A stretch of DNA of 64,000 nucleotides, from the NCBI GenBank assembly GCA_020636435.1, contig JACJXX010000002.1:3410001-3474000 (forward strand). The letters run 5' to 3'. The DNA is from Lewinellaceae bacterium (GTDB taxonomy: Bacteria; Bacteroidota; Bacteroidia; Chitinophagales; Saprospiraceae). This document shows, one piece after another, positions 36,490 through 45,269 of this stretch. Position 1 is the first letter of the stretch. The number at the start of each line of letters is the position of its first letter. The notes under the pieces were generated by a model, which did not search any database, was not told the DNA's origin, and saw only the letters and a program-made list of their open reading frames with translations. The translations under genes were made by a program, and so were the position numbers.

Positions 36490-36656
36490 TTTCTGGATGT
36501 GTTTTTGGGTTAACCTAAAGTTCACAGTCCGCCTATTGCAAATAACAACAATTTCCGCAGCAATATTACTGCACCAATAAAAAGAGTAAGGTATTCCTTT
36601 CGTTCCACACATCAAATTGGTTAATTTCCTGTTAAAAGAAAAAAACCGATAACCGC

Positions 36657-38402
36657 ATGAAAAAGGCTTACTTCTTTTTTGGGATGCTGTTTTTGGGGTT
36701 TATCCCCCATTCCATTGCCCAGCAGAACATTACTGTAACCAGCTCTGAGGTGGAACGAATCCTTCGTGGCAATTACGATGCCGTGGATTTTCTGCCGTCC
36801 GTTCTCCTCAACCATCCGGAAGATATTGTTGATGGAATACTGGCCGAAGTATCTGCCGATTCGCTGAAGCAGTACTTACTCGCCCTCTCCACTTTCGAAA
36901 ACCGCAATACGGGCTCCGACACCAGCAGCGCCACCGTTGGCATGGGCGCTGCCCGGCGCTGGGCCTACGGCAAAATGGAATCTTTCGGCGCCCGGCAGGA
37001 AAACCGCCTGCGCGCCTCCTACCTGCAATTCGACCAGGACATCTGCGGCGTGGAGCAGCACCGCAACGTCTTTGCCGTGCTTCCCGGCATCGGTCCGCAT
37101 AAAAATGAAATGGTTTTGGTCGAAGGCCACATGGATAGCCGCTGCGAAGACGTTTGCGACACCGATTGCCTGGCCCACGGCATGGAAGACAACGGCAGCG
37201 GCACCGCGCTGGTGCTGGAACTGGCCAGAGTGATGAGCCGCTTCGCTTTCGACCGCACCCTGGTTTTCCTCATAACCACCGGCGAAGAGCAGGGGCTGTT
37301 CGGCGCCGAAGCCTTTGCCATCTATTGTGCTGAGAACCAAATACCGGTGCGGGCGGTATACAACAACGACATCGTAGGCGGCATCATCTGCGGCCAGACG
37401 GCTTCCCCTCCCGGCTGCCCGGGCCTCAACGAGATCGACAGCATCAACGTGCGTCTCTACTCCAGCGGGCCAGGGCGGCAACTGGCCCGCTTCGCCCACC
37501 TGGAATACCAGGAAGAACTCCTTTCGAAAATGCCCGTCCCCACAGTGCTGAACATCATGAGCCGCGAGGACCGCGTGGGCCGCGGCGGCGACCACATCCC
37601 CTTCCGGGAACGGGGATTCCCCGCCATGCGCTTCACCTCCGCCAATGAACACGGCGACGGCAACCCCGGCCAGGCCAACTACGACGACCGCCAGCACACC
37701 AGGGAGGACGTGCTGGGCGTAGATACGGACGGCGACAGCGTGATCGACAGCTTTTTCGTCGACTTCAACTACCTGGCCCGCAATGCCGTCATCAATGGCA
37801 ACGCTGTGGCCATGAGCGCGTTGGGACCGCCTGCGCCAGGGGACTTCATCGTCGAAAGAATCGACAACGGCCTGCGCTACGAAATTGTCGATCCAACCGA
37901 AAATAACCTGTATCGCCTCGGCATCCGGCCCAACTCCACCATCTATTATGACACCCTGCTGTATGTCACCAAAAAGATAGACACCCTTTACTTCCTGGAA
38001 CCCGCTACCCCCTATTACCTCTCTGTCGCGGCCGTGGACAGCAACGGCGTAGAAAGCCAGTTCACCAGCGAGGAGTTCAACTTTTTCACCACCAGCCTGG
38101 AGGAGCAGCCCTATCTGTCGGACGGGGGGATCACGCTGTTGCAAAACCGCCCCAACCCCTTCGACGAGGCTACCACTATTTCCGTGCTGGTGGAGCGCCC
38201 GGTCGACTACCAGCAGGCCCTCATCCGCGTAGCAGACACCCAGGGCAGGGAACTGGCCCGCTACCCCATCGAGCTAAAACAAGGCCTGATTGAGGTGCTG
38301 TACGGTTATGAAAAACACGGATATCAGCGGGGAACGTATTACTACAGCCTCGTCATCGACGGGCGGGTGTATGATACGAAGGCGATGGTGTATGCTTATT
38401 GA
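36657..38402 (+). CDS. M28 metallopeptidase with Fn3 and T9SS sorting domain
   Basis: A 581-residue secreted peptidase. Signal peptide MKKAYFFFGMLFLGFIPHSI; catalytic domain about 100-390 with EGHMDSR (His, Asp), GMEDNGSGT (bridging Asp), TGEEQGLFG (Glu-Glu) and NDIVGG (Asp). The loop SRCEDVCDTDC holds three Cys and is an insertion compared with the shorter M28 protein at 34570. A fibronectin type III domain (about 395-475) and a type A T9SS domain (NRPNPFDEATTISVLV ... GTYYYSLVIDGRV) follow. It is likely displayed on or released from the surface to degrade peptides. Confidence 0.9.
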   Translation: MKKAYFFFGMLFLGFIPHSIAQQNITVTSSEVERILRGNYDAVDFLPSVLLNHPEDIVDGILAEVSADSLKQYLLALSTFENRNTGSDTSSATVGMGAARRWAYGKMESFGARQENRLRASYLQFDQDICGVEQHRNVFAVLPGIGPHKNEMVLVEGHMDSRCEDVCDTDCLAHGMEDNGSGTALVLELARVMSRFAFDRTLVFLITTGEEQGLFGAEAFAIYCAENQIPVRAVYNNDIVGGIICGQTASPPGCPGLNEIDSINVRLYSSGPGRQLARFAHLEYQEELLSKMPVPTVLNIMSREDRVGRGGDHIPFRERGFPAMRFTSANEHGDGNPGQANYDDRQHTREDVLGVDTDGDSVIDSFFVDFNYLARNAVINGNAVAMSALGPPAPGDFIVERIDNGLRYEIVDPTENNLYRLGIRPNSTIYYDTLLYVTKKIDTLYFLEPATPYYLSVAAVDSNGVESQFTSEEFNFFTTSLEEQPYLSDGGITLLQNRPNPFDEATTISVLVERPVDYQQALIRVADTQGRELARYPIELKQGLIEVLYGYEKHGYQRGTYYYSLVIDGRVYDTKAMVYAY

Positions 38403-38485
38403 GCCTCCCCTAACCTCCCGGCATACCGCCGGGACAGGCTCTCCGAAGGGGGGAGATGGCAACATAGTATTTCAAAAGCAGTTGT

Positions 38486-38719
38486 TCAGGTTTTATGCCT
38501 GGTTGGCGGCACCGGGTTCTTGTTGCCTTTCAGGATGCCGGCAATCGATATGTCTTCATCTATATCTGCCCAGTGGATTCCGTAGCCGCCACTAATGAAC
38601 CGCCAGTTTTGGCGTTGTTCCGGGCTGGCTTGTGCGAGGCGCCAGAACCAGGTGTAAGGGACTCCAATTTCCCGGCCATCTTCGAGCTTAACGTAAGGCG
38701 CTAGGAAAGAGTAAAGTGT
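38486..38719 (-). pseudogene. DUF2442 protein lacking its start
   Basis: The minus strand encodes PYVKLEDGREIGVPYTWFWR, then LAQASPEQRQNW and IHWADIDEDISIAGILKG, the clear DUF2442 pattern (DGR-x-I-x-VP, IHW-x-x-x-DEDIS), to a stop at 38486. Going upstream the frame meets a stop at 38720-38722 with no start codon in between, and the first 10-20 residues of the family are missing. DUF2442 genes often pair with DUF4160 genes as a toxin-antitoxin-like unit; no partner is seen. Confidence 0.7.
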
Positions 38720-38730
38720 TCAATTATGGG

Positions 38731-38820
38731 GCAGTGATTTTTGTGCCAGGCAAGGCGCGAAGATCGAGGATAGCCTAAGCTACCTGAGTGATGAGCAACG
38801 CAGCATGGCGCAAAAAGGAC
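38731..38820 (+). repeat. Second dispersed repeat family, copy 1
   Basis: The pattern AGGCAAGGCGCGAAGATCGA, then GATAGCCTAAGCTACCT, GAGCAACGCAGCATGGCG and a short A-run is echoed, inverted and diverged, at about 51526-51620. It resembles the interspersed palindromic units common between genes in this kind of genome. Confidence 0.5.
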
Positions 38821-38904
38821 AAGCCAGAATGGACAGTTTATTCTTTCGTCGTGCCTAAAAGAAGATGCGAAAGCCGAGCTTCCTCAGGATCGTAGGCATA
38901 GCCT

Positions 38905-39198
38905 TTAATTTTTAAAGTTACAATTATGCTCGAATTTTTTTAAGAATCCAACTTCTTTCGACAGCCAGAACCCGTTTTCCTTTGGGGTAAAATGCTTGCC
39001 CTCCAGCAAGCCTTCCCGACAAAGTTGTGCGATCAGGGCGTCCACCCAAGGCCGGAAAGGTTCGATCAGGTCAAAAGCAAAGGTCGGTTTTTTGTATTCG
39101 TCGGCGTGAAGGATGCCCAAATAGGGGTCGAGCCCGGAGGCAAAAATAGCGCTCTCTACTACTCCATACAGCATGCCGTATACGAAAATTTTCTTCAC
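38905..39198 (-). pseudogene. cas1: Relic of CRISPR integrase Cas1 (C-terminal third)
   Basis: A 97-residue frame reads YGMLYGVVESAIFASGLDPY, then LGILHADEY and TFAFDLIEPFRPWVDALIAQ. These are the three metal-binding blocks of Cas1: Glu in YG-x-x-x-VES, His in LHAD and the Asp of FDLIEPFRPWVD. Cas1 proteins are about 300 residues; the N-terminal beta domain and half of the helical domain are absent, and sequence upstream (39199-39310) is AT-rich without similarity before the IS630 element. No cas2, other cas gene or CRISPR array is present in the window. The Met at 39198 is incidental. Confidence 0.8.
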
Positions 39199-39301
39199 GC
39201 TACCTTTTCAAAAAAATTTAACAATGTACCCCGCATTTGTCCCAGCCAAAACAATTCCACTACTTCCCATGCAACTTGCACCGTGCTAATCCAGTTATAC
39301 T

Positions 39302-40345
39302 TCACTGCAATAGGTTTTGTGCAAAAGTTTGAAAATTGGGCGTAATCAAGGTTTTGAGGCTGCTTTGGGTTTCAGGGTTATGATTGATATCATTGAGGGC
39401 TTGCCTGATGGCGTTATGGAATTTTTCAGCACAGTCGTAATATCGAGTGCCCAACACATCCTTTTTAATGTAACGCCACACTCTTTCGATTAGGTTGAGG
39501 TTAGGCGAGTATGGCGGCAAGAAAACAAGGTGGATATTGAGCGACAGGGCCAGTTCTTTGATATAATGGCAATGCTGGTAGCGGGCATTGTCCAACACCA
39601 CATATAAAGGCAATGCCGTGTAATTTTGCGCCAGCTTTTTCAACAGTTCGGCTACTGTATCGGCATTGACATAGGTTGTGTTCACCACAGTTTCCATTTT
39701 GCGGGTAACGAAATTCAAGGCGCCAAGGACATTGATCCGGTTACGGCCTGAAGCGGCTTTAATAAACATCCGGGCGAAACACCATAATATCCCTACGAAA
39801 GGCATCAATATAAAGTGAGCCGCATCCATGAAGAACAGGTGGCATTGCCCAGCTTGCGCCATTTCTATTAAGGGCAACAACTCCTGATCCAGGAATTGCT
39901 GCTGCTTTTCAGGGTTAGCCTTGCCGGGCACATGGCCGGTTTTGAGGGGCTTCATCCCAATCTTATGCATGAAGCGGCGCACTTCGTCCACGCTTAATGC
40001 CTGGCCGGTTAACTCTTCCACTCTGGCTGCCGCCTCCTTGGCTGTGCGGGGAGGGTGTTCTCGAAAATAAGCTTCAAGCGTGACACGGTATCCTGAAAGA
40101 ACTGAATCGAAACCCTTGTATTGAAAGCTTGTCAAGGCTTCCAGCCCTCCTTTGTTGTAGAGTTTGATGTAGTTCTTTACAGAGTTGCGGTGTACACCGC
40201 TTAGCTGGGCGGCTTCCTGCCGGCTGTATTCTTGGCTGGCCCAATAAAGGGCATCCATCCTCTTGCGGATGGCTAGCACAGGATTGTGAATTCTTTCGTA
40301 ATTTGCCGATACAATATCGGCTTGGCTGATATTGAGAGTAAGCAT
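39302..40345 (-). CDS. IS630-family transposase, intact
   Basis: A 347-residue transposase with N-terminal helix-turn-helix text (YSRQEAAQLSGVHRNSVKNY) and a DDE domain: HLFFMDAAHFIL (Asp), LYVVLDNARYQHC (Asp) and FLPPYSPNLNLIERVWRYIK (Glu). The last codons FAQNLLQ are encoded by the terminal inverted repeat, and the TGA stop at 39302-39304 lies in flanking host DNA outside the element. It is unrelated in detail to the copy at 30505. No frameshift is seen, so it may be active. Confidence 0.92.
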   Translation of the reverse strand: MLTLNISQADIVSANYERIHNPVLAIRKRMDALYWASQEYSRQEAAQLSGVHRNSVKNYIKLYNKGGLEALTSFQYKGFDSVLSGYRVTLEAYFREHPPRTAKEAAARVEELTGQALSVDEVRRFMHKIGMKPLKTGHVPGKANPEKQQQFLDQELLPLIEMAQAGQCHLFFMDAAHFILMPFVGILWCFARMFIKAASGRNRINVLGALNFVTRKMETVVNTTYVNADTVAELLKKLAQNYTALPLYVVLDNARYQHCHYIKELALSLNIHLVFLPPYSPNLNLIERVWRYIKKDVLGTRYYDCAEKFHNAIRQALNDINHNPETQSSLKTLITPNFQTFAQNLLQ

Positions 40346-40417
40346 TGGTAATTGGTTTTGTGCAACTCTAATTTACCATGCTTACTCGTTTTTCCTACTA
40401 CTCATTTGCACAAAACC
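39313..40417 (-). mobile_element. IS630-family insertion sequence, about 1.1 kb
   Basis: Inverted termini GGTTTTGTGCAAA at 39313-39325 and the complement at 40405-40417, with TA at 39311-39312 and 40418-40419 as target duplication. The symmetry extends outwards as CAATA/TATTG, which may reflect a palindromic target. The element lies between the cas1 relic and the DUF547 gene, ending only 18 bases before the latter's start codon. Confidence 0.88.
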
Positions 40418-40434
40418 TATTGCCGTCGAGTATA

Positions 40435-41487
40435 ATGAGAAAAGAATACAAAACAACACAAGTTATGCCCCGCAGCCTGCTTTTTGCCCTCGGCCTCCTT
40501 GCCTTCGCTTCCTGCCAATCTGAAAAACCCAGGGAGCAAACAAACACTGCCCCTCCCACTCAATTGGCCGCCCTGGAGGACAAGGCAGCTCAACAGAACG
40601 CCCCTCCGGCCGCATCCTTGGAAAATAGCCCGGAAGCCGACCAGGCAAAAGCGGGGAAGGCCGCCACGCAGCAACCCCAACGCGCCACCGCCATTGCCAA
40701 AACCAGGGAACTCAAAGTAGATAAGCCAGCAAAAAAGGAAGCTTCCAAAGCCAATAGCTCTTTGGTAAAAACTGCGGAAACCTCCAAGGAAAAACCCGAG
40801 CCATCCAAACTCTATCTTCATTCGCCAGAAACCAGCAGCCCGCCTCCTCCCAGCCACCAAAGCTGGGACGGGCTGCTCCAAAAGCACGTCTCCTCCGCCG
40901 GCACGGTCAACTACAAAGGCTTGCTGGCGGACAAGGCCAAACTCCAGGCCTACCTCGACGAATTGGCCGCCAACCCGGCAGGCAAAAGCTGGAGCCGCAA
41001 CGAAAAACTGGCTTACTGGATCAATGCCTACAACGCCTTCACCGTCAAGCTCATCCTGGACCACTACCCCGTGTCCAGCATCACGAAAATTCACGGCGGC
41101 AAGCCCTGGGATGTGAAATGGATCAAACTGGGCGATAATACCTACTCTCTCAACAACATCGAAAATGACATCATCCGGCCCCAGTTCAACGAGCCCCGCA
41201 TCCATTTTGCCGTCAATTGCGCCGCCCGCTCCTGCCCTCCCCTGCTCAACCGGGCCTGGACGGCCGACAACCTCAACCGGTATCTCGACCAACAGGCCCG
41301 CAGTTTCATCAACAATCCCAAATACAACGAGATCGGCCCGGAAACCGTGGAAATCTCTAAAATCTTCGAATGGTATGCCGCTGATTTTGGCAACATCATC
41401 GATTATCTCAATAAGTATTCCGAGACTCAAGTACAGGAAGATGCAAAAGTGAGTTATAAGGAATATGACTGGGGGTTGAATGAGTGA
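40435..41487 (+). CDS. DUF547 lipoprotein
   Basis: A 350-residue protein. The signal peptide ends in a lipobox (LLAFASCQSE). A long low-complexity linker rich in A, K, P, Q and S (about 30-145) leads to a DUF547 domain with KLAYWINAYNAFTVKLILDH and the conserved INCAARSCPPL-like block, here HFAVNCAARSCPPLLNRAW, whose Cys and Ser resemble a protease-like active centre; no activity is established. ATG 40435 lies 18 bases after an IS630 element, so its native promoter has been displaced. A second ATG at 40465 is possible. Confidence 0.85.
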   Translation: MRKEYKTTQVMPRSLLFALGLLAFASCQSEKPREQTNTAPPTQLAALEDKAAQQNAPPAASLENSPEADQAKAGKAATQQPQRATAIAKTRELKVDKPAKKEASKANSSLVKTAETSKEKPEPSKLYLHSPETSSPPPPSHQSWDGLLQKHVSSAGTVNYKGLLADKAKLQAYLDELAANPAGKSWSRNEKLAYWINAYNAFTVKLILDHYPVSSITKIHGGKPWDVKWIKLGDNTYSLNNIENDIIRPQFNEPRIHFAVNCAARSCPPLLNRAWTADNLNRYLDQQARSFINNPKYNEIGPETVEISKIFEWYAADFGNIIDYLNKYSETQVQEDAKVSYKEYDWGLNE

Positions 41488-41579
41488 CAGGAATGAATGA
41501 GCGCTCAAAAAACCCCGTAAATCCTGTAAATCCTGTCATCCTGTCCCTATCTTGTCCTCCTGTCGATAAACCTACTCAG

Positions 41580-41729
41580 ATGAGAAGAACAATACTGCTG
41601 ATGGCCACCCTTTTTTACTTTTTCCAGCCAGCCAGCGCACAGCAAAAGCGGGTGCTGCTGGAAAAATACACCTCGGCCTTCTGCGGGGCTTGCCCCAACG
41701 CGCATCTCATTGCCGAAGATACTGTTTAA
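41580..41729 (+). pseudogene. N-terminal fragment of an Omp28-like protein
   Basis: A 49-codon frame: signal peptide MRRTILLMATLFYFFQPASA and then RVLLEKYTSAFCGACPNAHL, the thioredoxin-like opening with CxxC of Omp28-related surface proteins, which normally run to 250 residues or more with a T9SS tail. The frame ends at 41727 and the following bases are short AACCATA-type repeats up to the next gene. The rest of the gene is gone. Confidence 0.65.
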
Positions 41730-41785
41730 CAATTAAGCCATACAACCATATAGCCATAGCCATACAACCTCAGCCCAATTACCCT

Positions 41786-43138
41786 ATGCATTTACCCAAA
41801 GCTTTTGCCGAACGAATGCAGGCCCAACTGGGCAGCGAATGGCCGGATTTCCTGCAGGCGCTTCGCTCCCCTCCCCCGGTTAGCGTCCGCTTAAATTCTT
41901 TGAAAAATTTTAATTTTCAAGAAAATGCTGGAAAAGTAAAATGGAGTTCTAACGGAGTATATCTTCCCGAACGGCCGGTTTTCACCCTCGACCCCAGTTT
42001 TCATGCGGGCGCTTACTATGTTCAGGAAGCCTCCTCCATGTTTGTCGGTGAGGCGGTGCGGCAGTTGGTTCCGCCGGAAGAGCCGGTTCGGGCGCTGGAC
42101 CTCTGCGCCGCGCCCGGAGGGAAGAGCACCCAATTGCTTTCTACCTTGTCGCCGGACAGCCTGGTGCTGGCCAACGAAGTTATCCGTTCCCGTTACCAGG
42201 CCCTGCGGCACAACCTCATCAAGTGGGGTTATCCCAACGCCGGCACCAGCATGCACGACAGCCGGGAGTTCAGCGGGCTCGAAGGCTTTTTCAACCTGAT
42301 CCTGGTAGATGCGCCCTGTTCGGGAGAAGGGTTGTTCAGAAAGGCCCCCGCCGCCACGGCCGAATGGTCGGTGGAAGGCGTGAGCCTCTGTGCCGGCCGG
42401 CAAAAGCGGATCCTGGCGGATGCGGTAAAGTTGCTGGCCCCGGATGGCCTATTGCTGTATTGCACCTGCACCTACAACCGGCAGGAGAATGAAGAGAACG
42501 CCGAATGGCTGAAAGGCGCCTTCGGGCTTAGCCCGGCCCCTCTTCAACTGGAAGCCGGATGGGGTATTATGAGCACGGGCCTGGGTTATCAATTTTATCC
42601 GCACCGGGTAAAAGGAGAGGGTTTTTACCTGGCTGCTTTCCGAAAAGCGGGCGGCCAGCCATATCATGGCTCAAAACCCGGAGCGTTGTCGCCCCGGGGC
42701 TACCAGCCTTTGCCTGGAAGAACAGCGGAGCAGTTGAAGGAATGGGTGCGCGAACCCGAAAAGCTGGCGTTTTTTCAAAATGCATCGGGCAGGATCATAG
42801 CGTTTCCCCGGTTACATCAGGAGCCGGTGGCCAGGCTGAGCCAGGCGCTGGTCCGTTTTCAGCCGGGTACGGAGTTGGGACAGTTTAAGAACAAAGATTT
42901 CGTGCCCGCCCATGCCCTGGCGCTCAGCTCCCTGGCGGCCAACTCGATACCCCGGGTAGCCCTGGAACGGGAGGCCGCCTTGCGATACTTGAAAAAAGAA
43001 AATATAGCCATTGAGAAAGCTCCTCAAGGTTGGGCCCTCGTTGCCTTTGAAGGGTTGCCGTTAGGGTGGATGAAAGGGTTGAAAAACAGGATCAACAACT
43101 ATTTTCCCAAGGAATGGCGCATCCGCATGAAGGTTTAA
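41786..43138 (+). CDS. RsmF/NOP2-type RNA m5C methyltransferase
   Basis: A 450-residue SAM-dependent methyltransferase. The N-terminal part (PVSVRLNSLKN) leads to the Rossmann domain with YYVQEASSMFVGEAV, LDLCAAPGGKSTQLL (SAM-binding), ILVDAPCSGEGLFRK (first Cys) and LYCTCTYNRQENE (catalytic Cys in TCT). The C-terminal 150 residues (HRVKGEGFYLAAFRK onward) are the RsmF-type PUA-like extension. Such enzymes methylate cytosine in 16S rRNA or tRNA; the exact target cannot be told. ATG 41786 gives MHLPKAFAERMQAQLG, a normal start. Confidence 0.92.
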   Translation: MHLPKAFAERMQAQLGSEWPDFLQALRSPPPVSVRLNSLKNFNFQENAGKVKWSSNGVYLPERPVFTLDPSFHAGAYYVQEASSMFVGEAVRQLVPPEEPVRALDLCAAPGGKSTQLLSTLSPDSLVLANEVIRSRYQALRHNLIKWGYPNAGTSMHDSREFSGLEGFFNLILVDAPCSGEGLFRKAPAATAEWSVEGVSLCAGRQKRILADAVKLLAPDGLLLYCTCTYNRQENEENAEWLKGAFGLSPAPLQLEAGWGIMSTGLGYQFYPHRVKGEGFYLAAFRKAGGQPYHGSKPGALSPRGYQPLPGRTAEQLKEWVREPEKLAFFQNASGRIIAFPRLHQEPVARLSQALVRFQPGTELGQFKNKDFVPAHALALSSLAANSIPRVALEREAALRYLKKENIAIEKAPQGWALVAFEGLPLGWMKGLKNRINNYFPKEWRIRMKV

Positions 43139-43192
43139 GAACCTTCTGCCTTCCCCCCAATGGATAGTTTCTTAAACCTGGACAGGCACATA

Positions 43193-43239
43193 GCTTTGAG
43201 AAACTTACTGGACAGGAGCGTAGGGAAGTTTCTCAAAGC
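43193..43239. terminator. Inverted repeat between convergent genes
   Basis: GCTTTGAGAAACTT (43193-43206) and AAGTTTCTCAAAGC (43226-43239) form a perfect 14-bp stem with a 19-base loop, between the methyltransferase (+) and the Crp/Fnr gene (-). A GGACAGG direct repeat lies in and before the loop. It may be a bidirectional terminator. Confidence 0.55.
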
Positions 43240-43244
43240 AGCGC

Positions 43245-43925
43245 TCAGGCCAGCTTCGCCATATCCCGCACCAGTATCTTGCCCCGGTTAAAATAGATCA
43301 GGTCTGATTTTTTCAACTCGTTTAAAACCAGGGTGACAGTCTGCCGGGAAGTACAGGTAATGTTCGCGATGTCCTGGTGGGTAAGCGAGTGCTTCAGCAA
43401 CATTTCATAACCAACTCTTCGCCCCCGCTTATTGACCGAATCTTTGATGAATTCGATGATACGGGTGCGGGCGTCCTTAAAAATAAGCGATTCGAGCTTG
43501 CTCTCCGCTCTCATGAGGCGGCCTCCGAAGAGGTTCATTACGTAGCTGCAAAGCTCAAAATTATAGCGCATCAGCTTTTTGAGGTCTTCCACCTTGAGCT
43601 GATACAGGTGAACGTCCTCTTTGAGCGCCTGGGCAAAATCCGTGCGCTCTTTCTCGCCGATCAGCCCCAGTTCGCCAAACATGGCGGTAGGGTGGATGAG
43701 GGATTTGATGATTTCCTTGCCATCTGTAGAGTGAGTCCCGATCTTTACCGTGCCCTTGGCCAGAAAATAAATGTAGTCAGAAGAGTCTCCGGGCATGTAG
43801 ATAAAACTATACTTAGGTTTTAATTTGACTTCCATCATATCTGCCAGGCGGCCCTTTTCCTCTTCGGGGAGCATGTCAAAGAGTGGAAAAAGGCCAATAA
43901 AAGATGTTTTAGCTTCAGCATTCAT
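43245..43925 (-). CDS. Crp/Fnr-family transcriptional regulator
   Basis: A 226-residue protein: cyclic-nucleotide-binding jelly roll (about 20-130, with YMPGDSSDYIYFLAKGTVKI), a dimer helix, and a winged helix (about 150-222) with LTHQDIANITCTSRQTVTLV as the recognition unit. No Fnr-type N-terminal cysteine cluster is present, so it is not an iron-sulphur oxygen sensor; the effector-pocket residues do not clearly match cAMP binding. Target genes are unknown. It is monocistronic. Confidence 0.9.
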   Translation of the reverse strand: MNAEAKTSFIGLFPLFDMLPEEEKGRLADMMEVKLKPKYSFIYMPGDSSDYIYFLAKGTVKIGTHSTDGKEIIKSLIHPTAMFGELGLIGEKERTDFAQALKEDVHLYQLKVEDLKKLMRYNFELCSYVMNLFGGRLMRAESKLESLIFKDARTRIIEFIKDSVNKRGRRVGYEMLLKHSLTHQDIANITCTSRQTVTLVLNELKKSDLIYFNRGKILVRDMAKLA

Positions 43926-44150
43926 AACGTTACATTTTAATGGTATGTAGAAAGAACCAAGATTTCACGAAAGAGCCCGCGCAGCCCTTTTTGTTTTGCT
44001 TATGTACCTTAGAAGACACTAATAGTTGCCCTCCCCCCCATGGAAGAGGTGTTTTTTTTTATGACCAGCCCGGTTTGGATAATAAAAGATACGAAGCCGG
44101 CGGAGAAACCGGTTGCATAAAGGGCACACTTTCTAAAAGCGCAAGGTAGT

Positions 44151-45092
44151 TTATTGCAGATAAAGAGAATCCAGGGAGGAGTTATATCCGGCAAAGACGC
44201 CCAGGCCTCCGTCGATGTTGTCGTAGATGAATACCGGCTCGGCAAAAGGAGAGCCGGAAGATTCTTTTTGCAGGCTGAGGTCCGAAAAATAGCGATAATA
44301 TTCTTCCGTGACGGCGCGCAGCTCCAGAAAAAGCTGGCCGAGCAGTTCTTCATTCTTTTTCAGCCGAATGTTCAACGGGATTTCGAAATCGATCACCTCG
44401 CCGTCGTTCGACATATTATCTTCCAGCAACAGCCCTCCGTTGATGTGGGCCACCCGGCCATTGCCATTTTCCTCAGGGTTGAACACCAGCGAGAGGTGAT
44501 AGGAATCGGTAATGGCCGTATCCCCTTCGTTGAAGCTGTATTCATTTATCTGCTGAAGCAGGCTGATATGGTAATAGTTCTTCTCCTCGCCGGGATCCTC
44601 AAAACTCATTTTCACCCGATAATTCACGAAAAATTCTTCAGTATCCTGGCTTTCCACCAGAGTGAAATCGGAAATGCTGACTGAAGAAAAGTCAATGGAA
44701 TTGGGAATCCTGCTTTTTGCAGTGGCGGAAGCACAGCAGGACGCGTCAACCTGAATGGTATAGGTCGTATTCACTTTTGGAACCAGGTTCCGGGTGGTAT
44801 AGTAGGGCACTTCAGCCTCAGCGTGCATGGGTTCTACCAGGCTCAGCGTTTCCAGATAGACATCATCCTCGTAAATCTCCACTGTGGCGTCCAGTACGTA
44901 TTCTGTCGTTTCTTCATCCAGGATGGACTGCGATTTTGAGACGAATACCTGTACGGCTTTGTCTCTCGTAAAATTGCTGACGACCACCAGTTTGGGGTCG
45001 GGCTTCTCCAGGCGAAGCGACGAGGGTTGTTCGCAACCAAAAATGGTTAGAAGCAACGGGAGGATAACGAGTTGTGAAAGTTGCCGGCACAT
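44151..45092 (-). CDS. DUF4249 lipoprotein (TonB receptor partner)
   Basis: A 313-residue exported lipoprotein, lipobox LTIFGCEQ near residue 20. The mature opening KPDPKLVVVSNFTRDKAVQV is the DUF4249 start, with EVYEDDVYLETL-like text (here VEIYEDDVYLETL) and the middle ITDSYHLSLVFN. The family is a beta-rich surface or periplasmic protein usually encoded after a TonB receptor; here it follows the 890-residue receptor at 45270 after a 177-base gap, same strand. It presumably helps to capture the receptor's substrate, which is unknown. Confidence 0.88.
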   Translation of the reverse strand: MCRQLSQLVILPLLLTIFGCEQPSSLRLEKPDPKLVVVSNFTRDKAVQVFVSKSQSILDEETTEYVLDATVEIYEDDVYLETLSLVEPMHAEAEVPYYTTRNLVPKVNTTYTIQVDASCCASATAKSRIPNSIDFSSVSISDFTLVESQDTEEFFVNYRVKMSFEDPGEEKNYYHISLLQQINEYSFNEGDTAITDSYHLSLVFNPEENGNGRVAHINGGLLLEDNMSNDGEVIDFEIPLNIRLKKNEELLGQLFLELRAVTEEYYRYFSDLSLQKESSGSPFAEPVFIYDNIDGGLGVFAGYNSSLDSLYLQ

Positions 45093-45269
45093 GTTGAACT
45101 ACTGCATATTAAGAATTTCATACCAAGCTGCCGAAGCCAGGACTGGCCGGCCTTCAGCAATACCCCGGATAACCGAACACTATTCTCTTTTTTCAGAAAG
45201 CGCCGCAGCCAATTGTTTGCCCCTGGCGCTTCATGCGAAAAGAATAGGGAAACATCTACAAATATACAA

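Noticed and set aside
36876..38144. A 422-codon frame opposite the M28 peptidase
   Set aside because: It is the shadow of a protein with all M28 metal ligands and a T9SS tail.
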